Under the pieces are notes generated by a model that ran no database searches, was not told where the DNA came from, and saw only the letters and a program-made list of their open reading frames with translations. From positions 864,280-928,279 of the forward strand of contig NW_006499824.1 in the NCBI RefSeq assembly GCF_000471905.2: DNA of 64,000 nt, written 5' to 3'. How positions within the stretch are numbered: the first letter of the stretch is position 1; each line of letters begins with the position of its first letter. This document shows positions 23,690 through 36,200 of this stretch, piece after piece. The stretch is from Amborella trichopoda (lineage: Eukaryota; Streptophyta; Magnoliopsida; Amborellales; Amborellaceae). The position numbers were made by a program, and so were the translations under genes.

Positions 23690-24130
23690 TAGATGTTTGC
23701 TTGTCCTATTCTTCAATTTCACATCACATCTTTCTTTCTTTTTTTTCCTATTTTTTTCAAACAAAAACTTCCTAAGTCTTTTTTTTCTCTAACCATATAC
23801 TTTCTCTCTCTAAATTCTCTCTTTACCCATGCCCCTTTTCTTTCCCCTCTCTCTCTCTCTCTTATTGTGCCATTTCTCTATCTTGTTTCAGGACGCCCTA
23901 AATGTTCAGCTTTTTCTCTTACTCTTCTCTGTAGTTGTGACCTTTCTAACTCTCTCTAACCATGCCTCTTTTCTCTCTAGTCGTGCCCTTTCTCTCTATC
24001 TAAATCCTCTATCTTTGACCATATGTTCTCTCTAACTCATTGATCTCTAACTATGCCTTTTCTCTCTAACTCGTCTCTCTTGCATTGCACTTTTTCTCGA
24101 ACTTCTCTCTCCAATAGTATCATTCTTTAA
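23690..24130. repeat. CT-rich degenerate repeat tract
   Basis: Repeats on 'tctctctaac' interspersed with 'catgcc' and 'tttctctc'. A similar tract is at 26160-26400. Open frames here are artefacts of low complexity. Confidence 0.75.
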
Positions 24131-26159
24131 AGGACTTTATGTGATCTAGTTAAAGTATATATTATTTTTTTCTTCTTCTTTTTCTATTATTTTTCTTTTT
24201 CTTTATGGCTTAGATCACTCACAAGTAGTCATTTTATAATAAATCATCTCAAAAAAAAAAAAAATGAAGCAAATATAGGATATCATAACTTGATGTCATT
24301 TAAAACCTTTCTTTTAACCAAAGAAAGACAAACTATACCAAAGAAAGACATAAACTATATTTGAGAATAATAAAAGACACATGAAGTAAATATGATAAGA
24401 AACATTACAGAGAGTGTCAAAGATCACCCCAACTGGCTTCTTACACCCCGCACCAAGTCACAATCTTTCGATGACGTGGGATTAATGGTCAACTTTCAAT
24501 CTCGATCATAGGAAAACAAATTTAGGCCAAACTCTCCAAAAGAACATGAACTCTTTTCAATCACAAATATCAAACTTAGGTAGAACCCCTTGATAACCTA
24601 GTTAAGAGAGATAATATCTCCTTAACTATACCCTAAACCTTTAGTCGTATCATATCAACATGAGAGAGATGAAGACACCATGAGTGGGGCATGCCCTTTC
24701 CTTACTATAGGAGAGAGAGAGAGAGTTTTCTTCTAAGTGGGGTGTGTCCCCTATTTTTTATAAGAGAGAGAGAGAGTGTGAGAGAGAAATTGGTGTAGAG
24801 AATATTGGGTAGGGTCCATCTTTTTTTATAGTGTTGCTTTAAAGGGTTTTAGGGTTTTTTAAAGTTTTTCATGATTTGAATATGCACCATTAATCTTGGG
24901 TGACTTGTGAGGTGAGACTTATGAGTTATCCATTTCATAGATAAGCCATCAAGATCATATAAAAAGTGCTAGAATCTTTATCCCCCATTTACAAAGCCAT
25001 TTTTCCATCAATTAAAATAAATAAAGAAATATCAAATAATAATATTGTGCTTTCTATACTCATGCACAAGCCTCTTCACACATTCTTTATTTTGTTTCAA
25101 AGCTTCCTCAAAACACAAGCTTTTCAAACACACCACATCTTGGGCTACAAACCCAATCACTTGATCAATAGAAAAAAGAAAGATCCCAAGAGGTGGAGCG
25201 TGCCACCCACGATTGCATCTCATGGCCCCCACCAACTTGCCAAGGTGGGCTCATGTGCGCAAATAGCCTCCCATGCAATTTTGAAAAATTTTAAATTCAA
25301 ATAAATATTTTTAACCTTTATTAAATCAATTTGAATATTTAAATCAATGTAAAATTAATATCTCTATTTTTATAAATCCAAAATTTATAAATAAAATACC
25401 TAGAGGTCTATAAAAATTCAAATAACAATTTCAAAAATATTATAACATCAAAACAAACATAAGTAAATACATTTGATGGGAAACTGATCCATATGGTTTT
25501 ATGAATAAATAAATATACACTGAAGCACTCTACTTGCTGTGGACTATGGTTCACACTGGCTTTCTCAAACTGACCTAGTGTTGCCCATGACCAACAGGCT
25601 ATGCAATTGCTCATTAGTGGGTCACTAAAGCCTAGCTAATGCGTAAAATGGTTATAATATCAGTTTATGGATTTCAGGTTCTCCCCTAGAGACATACTAA
25701 TGTCACTTAGATCTGATACAATCTACAACTCTATGGTGTATAGGGATAATCTCTCACACATGCACAAACTTCACCTTGAAAAATGGTTTGTTTTTTGAAA
25801 AATGACTATCATTTATACATGTTGTGTGATGATACGTGGATGAGGCTTTGGCTCCCATTTCTGAAGGTTTCATCACACCCAAGGGTCACACAGTCCCTTA
25901 GCTCACTCTTTCGGACATACTCCAACATCATCAAGGGATGATTCATTATAATCCTTATTGGTTTATTCTCTATGCTTTGGTAACATAAGTTTTTTCCAAC
26001 CGACTGACCTAGCTTGTCAAGCTCAGTCCAATATCAGCAAACATCGTTTGCTTAGTATATTCCACACAAAAAATATTCTCACTGAGTTCATATTTCATTA
26101 CACCAGTAAGTTCAATTACAAGCACTTATAATGCCTTTAATGGCCACACATACCCAACA
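24131..26159. other. Intergenic between two CT-rich tracts
   Basis: Contains short GAGA tracts (24712-24790) and plain AT-rich DNA. The similar CT-rich tracts on both sides raise the possibility that the whole 23.7-26.4 kb stretch is one repeat unit, but I found no termini or target duplication. Confidence 0.4.
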
Positions 26160-26400
26160 CTTTCTTCCTCTCTAAATTTTCTCTCGAAACCATGCCGGTT
26201 TATTCTCTAACTCCTCTCTCTCTCTCTAAATCTATCATTGTCTCTTTTTTTGTGCCCGGGTCCTCTCTATCTAGCAGTGCACTTTCACTCTCTAACTTCT
26301 CTCTCTAAATGCTCTCTAACTATGTCCATTTTCTCCATCTAAGCTCTCCATTCTCTCTCTAAACCCCCTTTCCCCATCCCCTCCCTCATATTCTTTTGTG
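26160..26400. repeat. Second CT-rich degenerate tract
   Basis: Same 'tctctctaa' and 'catgcc' vocabulary as 23690-24130. Confidence 0.7.
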
Positions 26401-28027
26401 AAGTTGTGAAGCTTTGTTAGATCCCTCTAAAACTTGATCCCTATGTCTGTGAATCTCCAGGAAGGTTATCAAACAAGTATTTCAGAACTTCTAGATGTCA
26501 ACAATTTCAGCATTTAGTGACCATAGCTTCTAGGTTCAAGGGAATATTCAGAAATTTCACCAAGTGTGCCCTAAATTATCAACTTGAGACCATTTAAAAG
26601 TGTTATTTTAGCATAACATGCAGTGCAGATGATCGTAATATTGAATGCGTATTTGGAGAAGGTACAATTTGGGAAAAGGGTATATTAAAAAAAAAATTGT
26701 TTGTTTGTTTGTTTTTTTTTTTTACATCAACATGTGACTCTTGAATATTGACTACTTAGCAAGGAAAAGTTTGATGTAGACATGTAAGCCAGTGAAATTA
26801 GATGAGGAAATATATGCAATGGCCCCAAGAAAACTATAAATTAAACAATTGTTGATCCTTTGCTCGCTCAGTTTGTTAGACTGTAATATGTACACCTATG
26901 CTGATGGTTTATGCTCATATTGGTACACCGAGGATGCGGCGTTTATGTTTGATATTTTTGAAATTGTAATATTTTTTTTAATATTTGTTTTTTAAATCCT
27001 ATTATGGAAGCTTAAGATCCTATGCCCCTTCTTTTAAATAGTATACGGATGTGATGTATATGAAAAGCTAATTTTGATGTTAACATTTTTAGTGGCTGTA
27101 TATATTTTAGATGCCGACATGCATATCAATGGCTACAATACACAAGTGATGAGTGGGTTGAATTGGCCTTACCTCAAAGAAGTGCCATCGATCAAATCAA
27201 CACCGTCACCTTCTTGATTATTATGTAACTGAAATATTGTTTGGCTTTTTGTTTTTCGGTGAATAAGTAAGGATATCAGGCCCTACTATGTTTTATTAAA
27301 GAATCAAGATAAATATTTTAAAATCAAGATAAATATTGCATGAACAATTTTTAAACAGCCCTAAGATAAAAATGAAAGGCATTATAAAATCATGGGGATA
27401 GAATTTCAACAAGATTCGACAAAATGAAAGGCATTACTAATTCATGGGGCTAGAATTTCAGCAAGATTCGACAAATTGAAGTGCTGATGTAACTTGTTTG
27501 AATGGCTATTCCAATATTTGGGTTCTTTTTTCTTTAAGCTGCAACCCACCATGTCATTTAGTCACTAGACCTTAAGAGTTGCTGAACAATAAATGGGCCC
27601 TCTTGTTTTAGTTTTCACGTGGGCTAGAAAATGTACAAAAAAAAGGGCAGAAGTAGCCGGACATCATTGAAAGTTCTAAGTCAAAATCCAACAAACCCAA
27701 GCCAAAAGAGAAGGGGGTCATTAAATAACAGTTTGAGGAAGAGGGTCCACTTCTTTAGTAATCCTCGACATTGATATGACCATTTTTGGAATGCTAGACT
27801 GCTTGTTTGTCTTGTTGCGTGGAAATAAGGCTAAATATGATGACGTCCCAATCAATAATCTAATAAAAGAGAAAAATGGAAATTACCAAACCAACCTCAA
27901 GAAATCCACTATGATTACCATTTCATTCAATTTTTATTTATTTTTATGCAAATATCGTTTTACCAAGGTGCGATGGTGAGCAAATAATATGTCATTAATG
28001 GCCGAGTAGGTTTTAATTTGGGTACGG
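26401..28027. other. Intergenic with a short tandem duplication
   Basis: At about 27374-27477 a 52-bp unit starting 'aaaatgaaaggcatta' and ending 'caagattcgac' is present twice. Otherwise no gene is recognised. Confidence 0.5.
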
Positions 28028-28211
28028 CTTATATAAGGATGTAATTTTAATTATGGAAGGTTGTGGTGTCGTATATCATTTATTTTAGTTAAAAGACGTG
28101 GATTTAAAATCCCTTTGGGCTTATATAAGGATGTAATTTTAATTATAGAAGGTTGCGGTGTCGTATATCATTTATTTTAGTTAAAAGACGTGGATTTAAA
28201 ATGCCTTTGAT
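28028..28211. repeat. 92-bp tandem duplication
   Basis: Two copies of a 92-bp unit starting 'cttatataaggatgtaattt', nearly identical (a handful of differences), so the duplication is recent. Confidence 0.95.
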
Positions 28212-28448
28212 GGTAATGTCAAAAAAAATGACAAGATCTTTTGAGATAATGTCAATTTTATACTATTCAAATAAAATGGATGGTATAGATTAATGCAACC
28301 GTACTTCTACAAAGTAAGATTGCATCCTTGTATAAAATTTTTCTTTTCAATTTTGGCCTTCATTCAAAATCAAAGTACTTTCATAAAATAATCTTTTAGG
28401 ATATTGACATTTTTCAAATACCAATATTTTACTCTATCATATTCAAAG

Positions 28449-28595
28449 GGACGCGGATTCTATGCGAGCAAGCCGACATATGATGGTGTAAAGCCTACGC
28501 CTTCCACCTCAATTGGACGGTGGAAACTGCAGGGCCACAGTACAATCTACACTATCCAACTAAACTAGACGACCTGCCCGCATGAAATAATTAAC
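28449..28595. mobile_element. Possible short Mutator-like miniature element
   Basis: The ends resemble the family at 49873-50165: left 'ggattctatgcgagcaagcc', right 'tgcccgcatgaaataatt'. The interior is reduced. No target duplication was established. Confidence 0.4.
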
Positions 28596-29164
28596 CGATT
28601 TGGTTTAGATATTAAATTGTCCAATTCTTGATAAAGTTAAAAAAAAAAAGAAAAAAAAAAGAAAAGATGGTATGAGAACCAAATGTGAGGGACCTCAATG
28701 GTTGCCTCCGGTTATTTTAAAATTTAAAAATTGATCCAAAGGATGTTAATTTTTTGCAGAATTCGCTGTCGCCTTAGCCTTGTTCTTTTGACCTGGTAGT
28801 TTTTCGAGTCGGTACTAGATATAGTCTTCACAAAATTCATAATGGGAGAGTCTTTGTCGATGTATATAACGTTTCATTAATAGCTAGGTTACCGATCATT
28901 GATTTTTAATATATTTGGGACAATTTAGGAGTGATTTTAATTGACAATAAGATGTGAAAAAGTAAACTTTGTGGGGTTAATCATCTGCAACGTAGACCTG
29001 GTACAATACTTGTTAGGACGTACTAATAGAAAAGAAAAGAAGAAGCAAGGGATATGTCAAAAATGACATTGTTATATGGAGACTTATGAGCTCACTAAAG
29101 GTATGACCCTTAATAGAGCAACATTACAAGATTTTCAAGTATTTGTAGATCTACTCGAACAACA

Positions 29165-29535
29165 TTTTTTTAAGGGAAAAGTTTATATAAGGTTGCAACC
29201 GTAAAATATAGAACTACGGATGCATCTCAAAATCCCATCGGAAAGAGTTGATTTAATATTGAAAAACCCTCTAATTGATCATCTCGACATCGAGATGAAT
29301 GACTATGACTCAAAAAAGGATTTTATGTCCTAGAAATGTTGCATCTTATAACACATTATCTAGACTGTCCATTTTCAAGATTTTCATTTATTTATAGATC
29401 TACTTGATTTTAATCATTTTTGGAGTTTAAAGTTTTATAATTAGATATGAAAATAGATTTTGAAATAATCTTAAGAATATTTTACATCAAAATTATATAT
29501 TATGATAAAATTTGAAGGTGCAATTTAAATGGATG
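29165..29535. repeat. Dispersed AT-rich repeat, relative of 51501-51839
   Basis: Shares with 51501-51839 the left motif 'aaaagtttatata', the centre 'tgatcatct.gatatcgagatg' and the right motif 'tttgaaggtg'. Related interiors recur at 45690-45910, 53180-53590, 55430-55690, 62640-62960 and 63590-64000. Confidence 0.65.
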
Positions 29536-29835
29536 GTTTAATGGAAAACACACCATGTTTTTTTAGTCTTCAATTCTTATTATTAGAGATGAAAACATAA
29601 GATAAGAGAAATTCGTGATACCGAAACAACATATTTTGGGCCTCCCCCTTAAATTCTCAGCCTCGTACAAAACACACAGTTGGGAAGATTCAGTTTTGTA
29701 ATGTCCAAAAGAAAGTATCTTGGTTGGATGTTTTCGTCATTTTCCAATATTCATGATAAGGAAGGGAAATATATTTGAATGGAACCGCGCCGTTCACATA
29801 GCCGTGGTAAGAAGGCGTTCATACCCGCTTCCTTC

Positions 29836-29999
29836 CTCTCTCTCTCTATCTCTAGAAATGCAGGGCGTTTGGTTCCTCTCTCTCTCTCTCTCTAGAATGC
29901 GAGGTCGTTCGTTCCTCTCTCTCTCTCTCTAAATGCAGGTCGTTGGTTCCTCTCTCTCTCTCTCTAAAAATGCAGGGCGTTTGGTTCCTCTCTCTCTCT
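29836..29999. repeat. CT-rich minisatellite upstream of the DnaJ gene
   Basis: About four units of 35-40 bp, each a CT run followed by 'taaa.atgcaggg(c)gttggttcc'. It lies 230-400 bases before the DnaJ start codon. Further pure CT runs (30121-30135, 30187-30210) continue towards the start. CT/GA repeats are common in plant core promoters and 5' leaders. Confidence 0.85.
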
Positions 30000-30230
30000 T
30001 CCCTCGTAAAATCCCCTTGAGCAAAATCACATGCGACATCCACGTCAGCCACCCTCGCGCTGCCTGAACCCACCTGCAACCAAAGACTTTCTCTATCTCC
30101 TCCTACCTAATTCACCCCTCCTCTCTCTCTCTCTCCTCATGCCGCCAACACAGTCATAGAGCCCCAATTTAAACTTCTCTCGCCCTCTCTCTCTCGCTCT
30201 CTCTCTCTCTCTACTTGTGTGTCGCAAAAA

Positions 30231-33200
30231 ATGGTGAGAGAATTGGATTACTACAACGTTCTGGAAGTTTCTCCCTCTGCAACAGAGGCCGAGATCAAGA
30301 AAGCTTATTATTTAAAGGTGATTCCCCTATAACTCTTACCAGTCTTATTAGTTCTGGTTTTAGAATTTGAAAGTTCTTGACTTTTTTTTGTTGTGTGAGT
30401 TATTGCTTCGGGGTCCAAATTCCAGCTTTGAGCTTTCTGGGACTTGGTTTTCTGTTTTTTATTTTGAAATAATCAGAGACAATTTGAAGGGCAACCATGT
30501 GGGTTTTACTCGTGGTGTGTAGTTAAGAGACTTGATGCAACAAATTCGATACCTGTTTATTTTGAATTTCTGATATTCTCCATTGCTATTCATTATATTT
30601 GTTTTGAGTTTCCATAAGTGCTGTTTATGTTACTGTTATATTCTCTTTTTACGTGTTATGGCGGTAAGTATCTCTACTGTTTATACCTTTATAATTAAGA
30701 TTTTGATCAATTAAGAGAAGGCAATTACTTCAAATTGCACAAAAGAATCCCTAAGTACAGTTAAGTTTCTAAGATTGAGAAGCATGCATTCACTGCATTT
30801 GGCCGAGAACTGTTGAGCTTCAAGACTTCAGGGATAGTGTAGCAAAATTTCCATGATGGAAATGGATATTGGTGGTTTGTTTCTAATAGCACGATTACCT
30901 TTGAAGTATACCATGCAATCATGATTTTCAAATGATTAATTGTTTGAAGTTTGCTGCTTAGATGGATGAGCATCCCACAATGGGGAATGAATACTGTTGA
31001 TTCGTTTTTAATAGCACGGTCACCGTTTAAATGTTCAATGCAAGCATAAATTTCAAATGATTAATTGTGTAAAGTTTATAAAGTTTGTTGCTTAGATGAT
31101 GAACATGAATCTGGCTTAGTAATTGAAATCTAAAATGTCAAGAATGCAGGCAAGGCAGGTTCACCCTGATAAAAATCCAAATGACCCACAAGCAGCTACG
31201 AAGTTCCAGGCAAGTTTTTCTTGTGTTTCCAACTAGCAGTGGATAAGAGAAAACATGCTTCTTATATAAATATTTCTGGTCAGTTCCATATTAGATGCAG
31301 TATATTTGTATTACATTTCTGGCTTGTATGTATACATGCTATCATCAAGTTAGGGAAGACTATAATTTATTAGTCTGCCAATCCTACTAGTTCCTAAATT
31401 CCAAAATATATGTGAATGGTATTCATCTCTCTTGTTTTAGTTAATAGAAATTGGAAGCCTCATTTCTTCTGAAATCTAATCTAGTGCCCTCTCGTTGAAG
31501 CTTCGTTCTAGGAAAGCTTTAATATTGATATGCATTTTGACATGTGTACGTGCAAGAGCGAGAGAGTCATTTGGGCTTTGTTTTGTTTTTGAGAAATGTT
31601 GAATCCAGCAAAACTAATTATTGTTACGGATATTCCCTATGGGTTTTCTCTAGTATCTGTCTTAGGAGGATCGTTCATTTATGATCCTGATACTTCTTGT
31701 GAGCCTATTTCATCGATTGCAGTCTCATCATCTCCATCTATTTCCATTCTGGAACATCCAGTTAATAGAATGTAATTTGAGAATCTATCATCTATGCGAT
31801 CTTTTATTAAATTGCTTGACTAGAGGGGGGTGCTTTCATGTGATGCATTTCCTGCCAAGTGCTTGGTGTTTCTTTCACATGCTGTTGAGCAATCATAATT
31901 CTGATCCTTTTATGGTTGTCATCCTCCTTCTCAATAGGCATGTTTTGTGATGCTTTTATAATGTTTCTCTCAACAAAGAGCGGAAATGGATGCCTATCTT
32001 ATCACTAGCAATTAGGAGCAATGATGGTTATTGATGGGTGTGCAAACTTAAACTACATGATTAATGGGGTTTTTGAATGCTACAAATTCCACTTAATGGG
32101 ATGAACAGTCACACAGCATTGATTATGAGGAAAGGTTGAATTCCACATTCAAAGCATGTACTCTCAGCACAATCCTGTCCCTTACAGACTTGAATTGCTT
32201 TTCTACATGTGACTTTGTAAAGATTCTAATATAGCCCGTTTAGAAGGATTACAAGATCTGGCTGATTCTCTTTGTGTGTGAGGCTACATAGAGCTACTCA
32301 TCGGCTTGAGCTTGCACAAAGAGCTTCCTTGGGTTTATTCAATTGTGGTTCTCTCCTTAGATTGGTCTTCCATGAATTTGAGGCTCTTTTATTCTAATTG
32401 AATTAATTTGGGGGTGTGGGTCTTCCTTTTTAGGATCCCCTTCAACTACACAATTATGCCCATGCTATTCCACTCATCAGACTGAAGAAAGAGCCCATAA
32501 TATGCATCCTTGAATCTGATAACACTGTTTAGCTTGGGATTATTATCCACCATCCTTTATCATTTACTTGCAACTATTTGACATCACGTCATCTATATGT
32601 GCTTAATTTTAGACAGAAACTTTGTTTAGGTGATTTGGTTTTCACTCAATTATCCCCATTCATTCCATATTATGAACTTTCAGGAATTGGGAGAGGCTTA
32701 TCAAATCCTTAGTGATCCTGCAAAACGAGATGCCTATGACACATTGGGGAAAGCAAGTATATCAAAGTAATGTTCATTCACTAAAGCAAATGAGTTTATT
32801 TCTCTAGTTTAAAGATAGTCAGCCATAAATCTTTAGATTGCCATTCTGCTTCATTATTTCTTATTTCTGTGTGATTTGTGATGAAAATTTTATGTGCCAT
32901 ATGCAGCAATGTGTCACAAAGTTCCATGATATGAGTTAAAGAGCATCGATAAAAAATGGGACCTAAAAGTTGAATAATGAATAAAGTTGTGGATTCTCTG
33001 TCTGATTGAGATGGTCTTACAACTGTGGCACTGTTCTAAAAGCATGTTTAAGGGTGTAGTCCAAATCAGTTTATCATAATCTATCAAGAAAATGATTTGA
33101 GCATTTTGTCCTATATCTATATGTAGGAAGTCCTTTGTCAACTATGTCATATGTTCTACTTTGAAACAGAGAAAACCTTAAGACCTAAATCTTTGAGGAG

Positions 33201-36200
33201 AAATGTCAATAACTAACTTGTTTAGTACATGAGAACATAAGCCTAGATTTAGGGAATCTATGATGCCACAACATGATGATGATGATACGACCTACATTTA
33301 GGGTATCTATGATGCCACAAGATGATGATGATGATGCCACAAGATCCTTAGATATGGAGAAAAAAATAGCAATTTGCAATAGTAGGGAGATTATATCCAA
33401 CATGACAGAATAAGAGTACCGTGATTCCACAAATTCACATGGTGATAAAGAAGAACATAGATCCACCTTGTAGCCTAGCGGAGTGTAGCACTTGGTCTTG
33501 CATCCTAAATTGTGGGTGCAGTCTAAAAAGTAAAAAAACAAGCATTTAGAAAACTCACTGGTCCATGAGATTGTAAACAACTTTTTTCTTATATATTTTT
33601 TCTTAAATTCCTTTGTGTTGGTTTTAACACTTGGAAACACTTCATACGGGCATTTATATTAATGAGGTATGTATCATTTAGTGGCCCTTCAGCTTGCAGA
33701 CAATGTCATTTCTTACTTTAGACTGTTTATTTTTATGTGAAAGGTATTTCACATATCAACTGTAGGCCTTGCTGCATTTGTCGTTCATCCTCATGATCAC
33801 ATATGCCAATATGCTTCGTGCCTCTAGTATAATTGGAATTAGACTTGTATAACTTGTAGTATCTTCTCTGTATCGTACTTGTTTCTAACCTATTGGATTT
33901 TCAGGGAGGGCATGCTTGATCCAGCAACTATATTTACCATGCTTTTTGGAAATGAGTTGTTTGAGGATTATATTGGACAGTTTGCAATGGCGTCAATGGC
34001 ATCATGTGATATTTCTAATGAAGAGGAAGGTTTGAACTTCAAGAAATTGCAAGAGCAGATGAAGGTATTTAATAGTTTCTATTTATTTGTTACAGTACAT
34101 CTTTCAAGTTACCGCTTGTTTATGCTATAGAATAAGAGGAACTAATCCAATTGGTTGTTTTCCTTCTTCATTTTCCTTTTCTTCTACCACAACTGGAAGA
34201 CTATTAACACATTACATGGCTCATGTGCTCATTTAGGTCGTCATCTTGGTTTTACAGGCCCTCCTTATGAGTACTCAGGCACTGTATAGGAATGTGGCAT
34301 TCCAATTAGAAAACTAAACAACTGATAGATTGTGGTTTATGGTTACGGGTTCTAATTTTATGTTTTTACTCCCTAACATATTTTGTCTTATGTTTAACGG
34401 GGCTAGTATTTCCACCAATTCTGAGATATTGCCACCAAAAAACAGGGGTGGTAGTTCTAGTCATGTCCTTTTTTGAGAATGCTACACACTGTTTTGGGTG
34501 ACCATTATCACAAATGTGGGTGTCATAATTAGCCTCTTTGTTTAATTGAATTTCATCCTGCATTGTGTTTTTCAGTAAATGTAGTGATCGTATTATCAGA
34601 GCACATATCAAATACCTTGCAGTTGTCGTTACTTGCAATGTTGTTTCTTATGTTTGGCAGAAGTTTGAGATTGCATCAAAATCTGGATAATTTTTAAATG
34701 AGTCTTACCTTGTTAATTCAGTTACGCTAACTAATGAAAACACGCATGGCCATATGTATTTGCAAGTAAGCATGCAGGGATGCATGTGCATGCATCTGTT
34801 GTCTTGGTACTTTGACAGACCCACAAGCTTAGCTATAGTCGTTTTTTCTTTGACATCACATTTTTATGAATAAAATAAGTTTATCAATTGATACCCCAAC
34901 ATCTAATGGTTTTCAGGGAAACCAAGAAAGCTGATTTCGTTAAGTTTGAAAAAATTAAGTTTAAATGAGTATCATTACTTTTCAGGTTAGCATCATAACC
35001 TCCTGTGCTGCATGGTTTGCTTTGTTTTCTTCCCTGAGCGCTGACTGTTAATATTCTTCATATCATCCAGGTTATTCAAAGTGAAAGGGAGGAAAAACTT
35101 GCTCGAATATTAAAAGACATCCTCAGTCAGTATGTGAGAGGTGATTCTGAAGCTTTTATCATTCATGCTGAATCTGAGGTTAAAAGACTGATCAATGCAG
35201 GTAATGTTGTTATTGGATGCTACCTGCTAGGAATTTGAGAAACTTTTAGTTTTTCTTTCAATAATGAGAAATTCTTGTGAAGCTATGCTTCATCTTTTTT
35301 CATTATTCATGATCGACCATAAAGTGTTGCCCTTGTGGCTCGTAATAGTGATTTTCTTGGCTGGCAACATTGCAAGTACAATGGATAAGCCAGAGTATTA
35401 TGTGCACAGTTCTTTATTTGAAGAGAATGGGGCTTTGGTCCTGGTGGTAGTACCACCTGAGTCCAAGTTAAAGGTTATGGCCATCATTCTCACTAACCCT
35501 TTCCAAAAATTAACTTTTTCCAAAATAGGTAGGGGCTTGCAATCCCCACTGATCTACCCCAAAAAAAAAATAAAAAAAAAAAGTTCTACATTTGAAGTAA
35601 ATTAACAGTTTGCTGATTGAGATATGAGAACTGCATGAAAATTGGATTTCTACTCTTGTTTATCACAAATGAAATTTTCTGCGATAGGTAAGTATGTATG
35701 AATGAAACATATGCAGATACTTGTATATTGTCATTATATTGTTTGTACATGTTACTATTTGAATACCGTTGGTAAATAATACTAGGATACTTTCACTACA
35801 CTATATAATGATACAAACCAGAAAGAGAGAAGAAGAAGAACAAATCCAATGGGCTATCTTGTTAACTAAATTCAAAGTCTATCATTTTGTTTTTAGACAA
35901 CCATAGAAGACTTCTTATAGACTGCAAACCTAAGTCTAGATCTTCTATAGACCCCTCTCCAAGTCCCCATACATTGGAAGATGAAAAGTTACCTAAAACT
36001 CAGTGTCTACCAAAATCAGATTCTACATAGGAAATATGCAAAACTGAACCAGACCCCAAAAAAAAAAATTTCTTTCTTCCTAGACTACCCCTACTAATAT
36101 TTTGACAATTTACACCTAAAATTGCAGTACAAAAAGAATAAAAAAGACTTCATTTTTGTAGTATTAAACTCCATCATTCACCCCCATAGAAAGGAACATG

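Noticed and set aside
23693..24035. Ser/Leu-rich hydrophobic open frames that look like membrane peptides
   Set aside because: They come from low-complexity CT-rich DNA, where most frames lack stops.
23690..26400. Idea that the two CT-rich tracts are LTRs of one element
   Set aside because: They share vocabulary but not an alignable order, and there is no TG...CA boundary, primer site or target duplication.
27110..27228. Exon-like stretch after 'ttttag' giving 'RHAYQWLQYTSDEWVELALP'
   Set aside because: A second frame is open over almost the same span, no partner exon or donor was found, and I do not recognise the protein. It could be a gene scrap but cannot be supported.
29852..30079. Open frame of Arg-Glu repeats on the minus strand
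   Set aside because: It is the translation of the CT minisatellite in the DnaJ upstream region.
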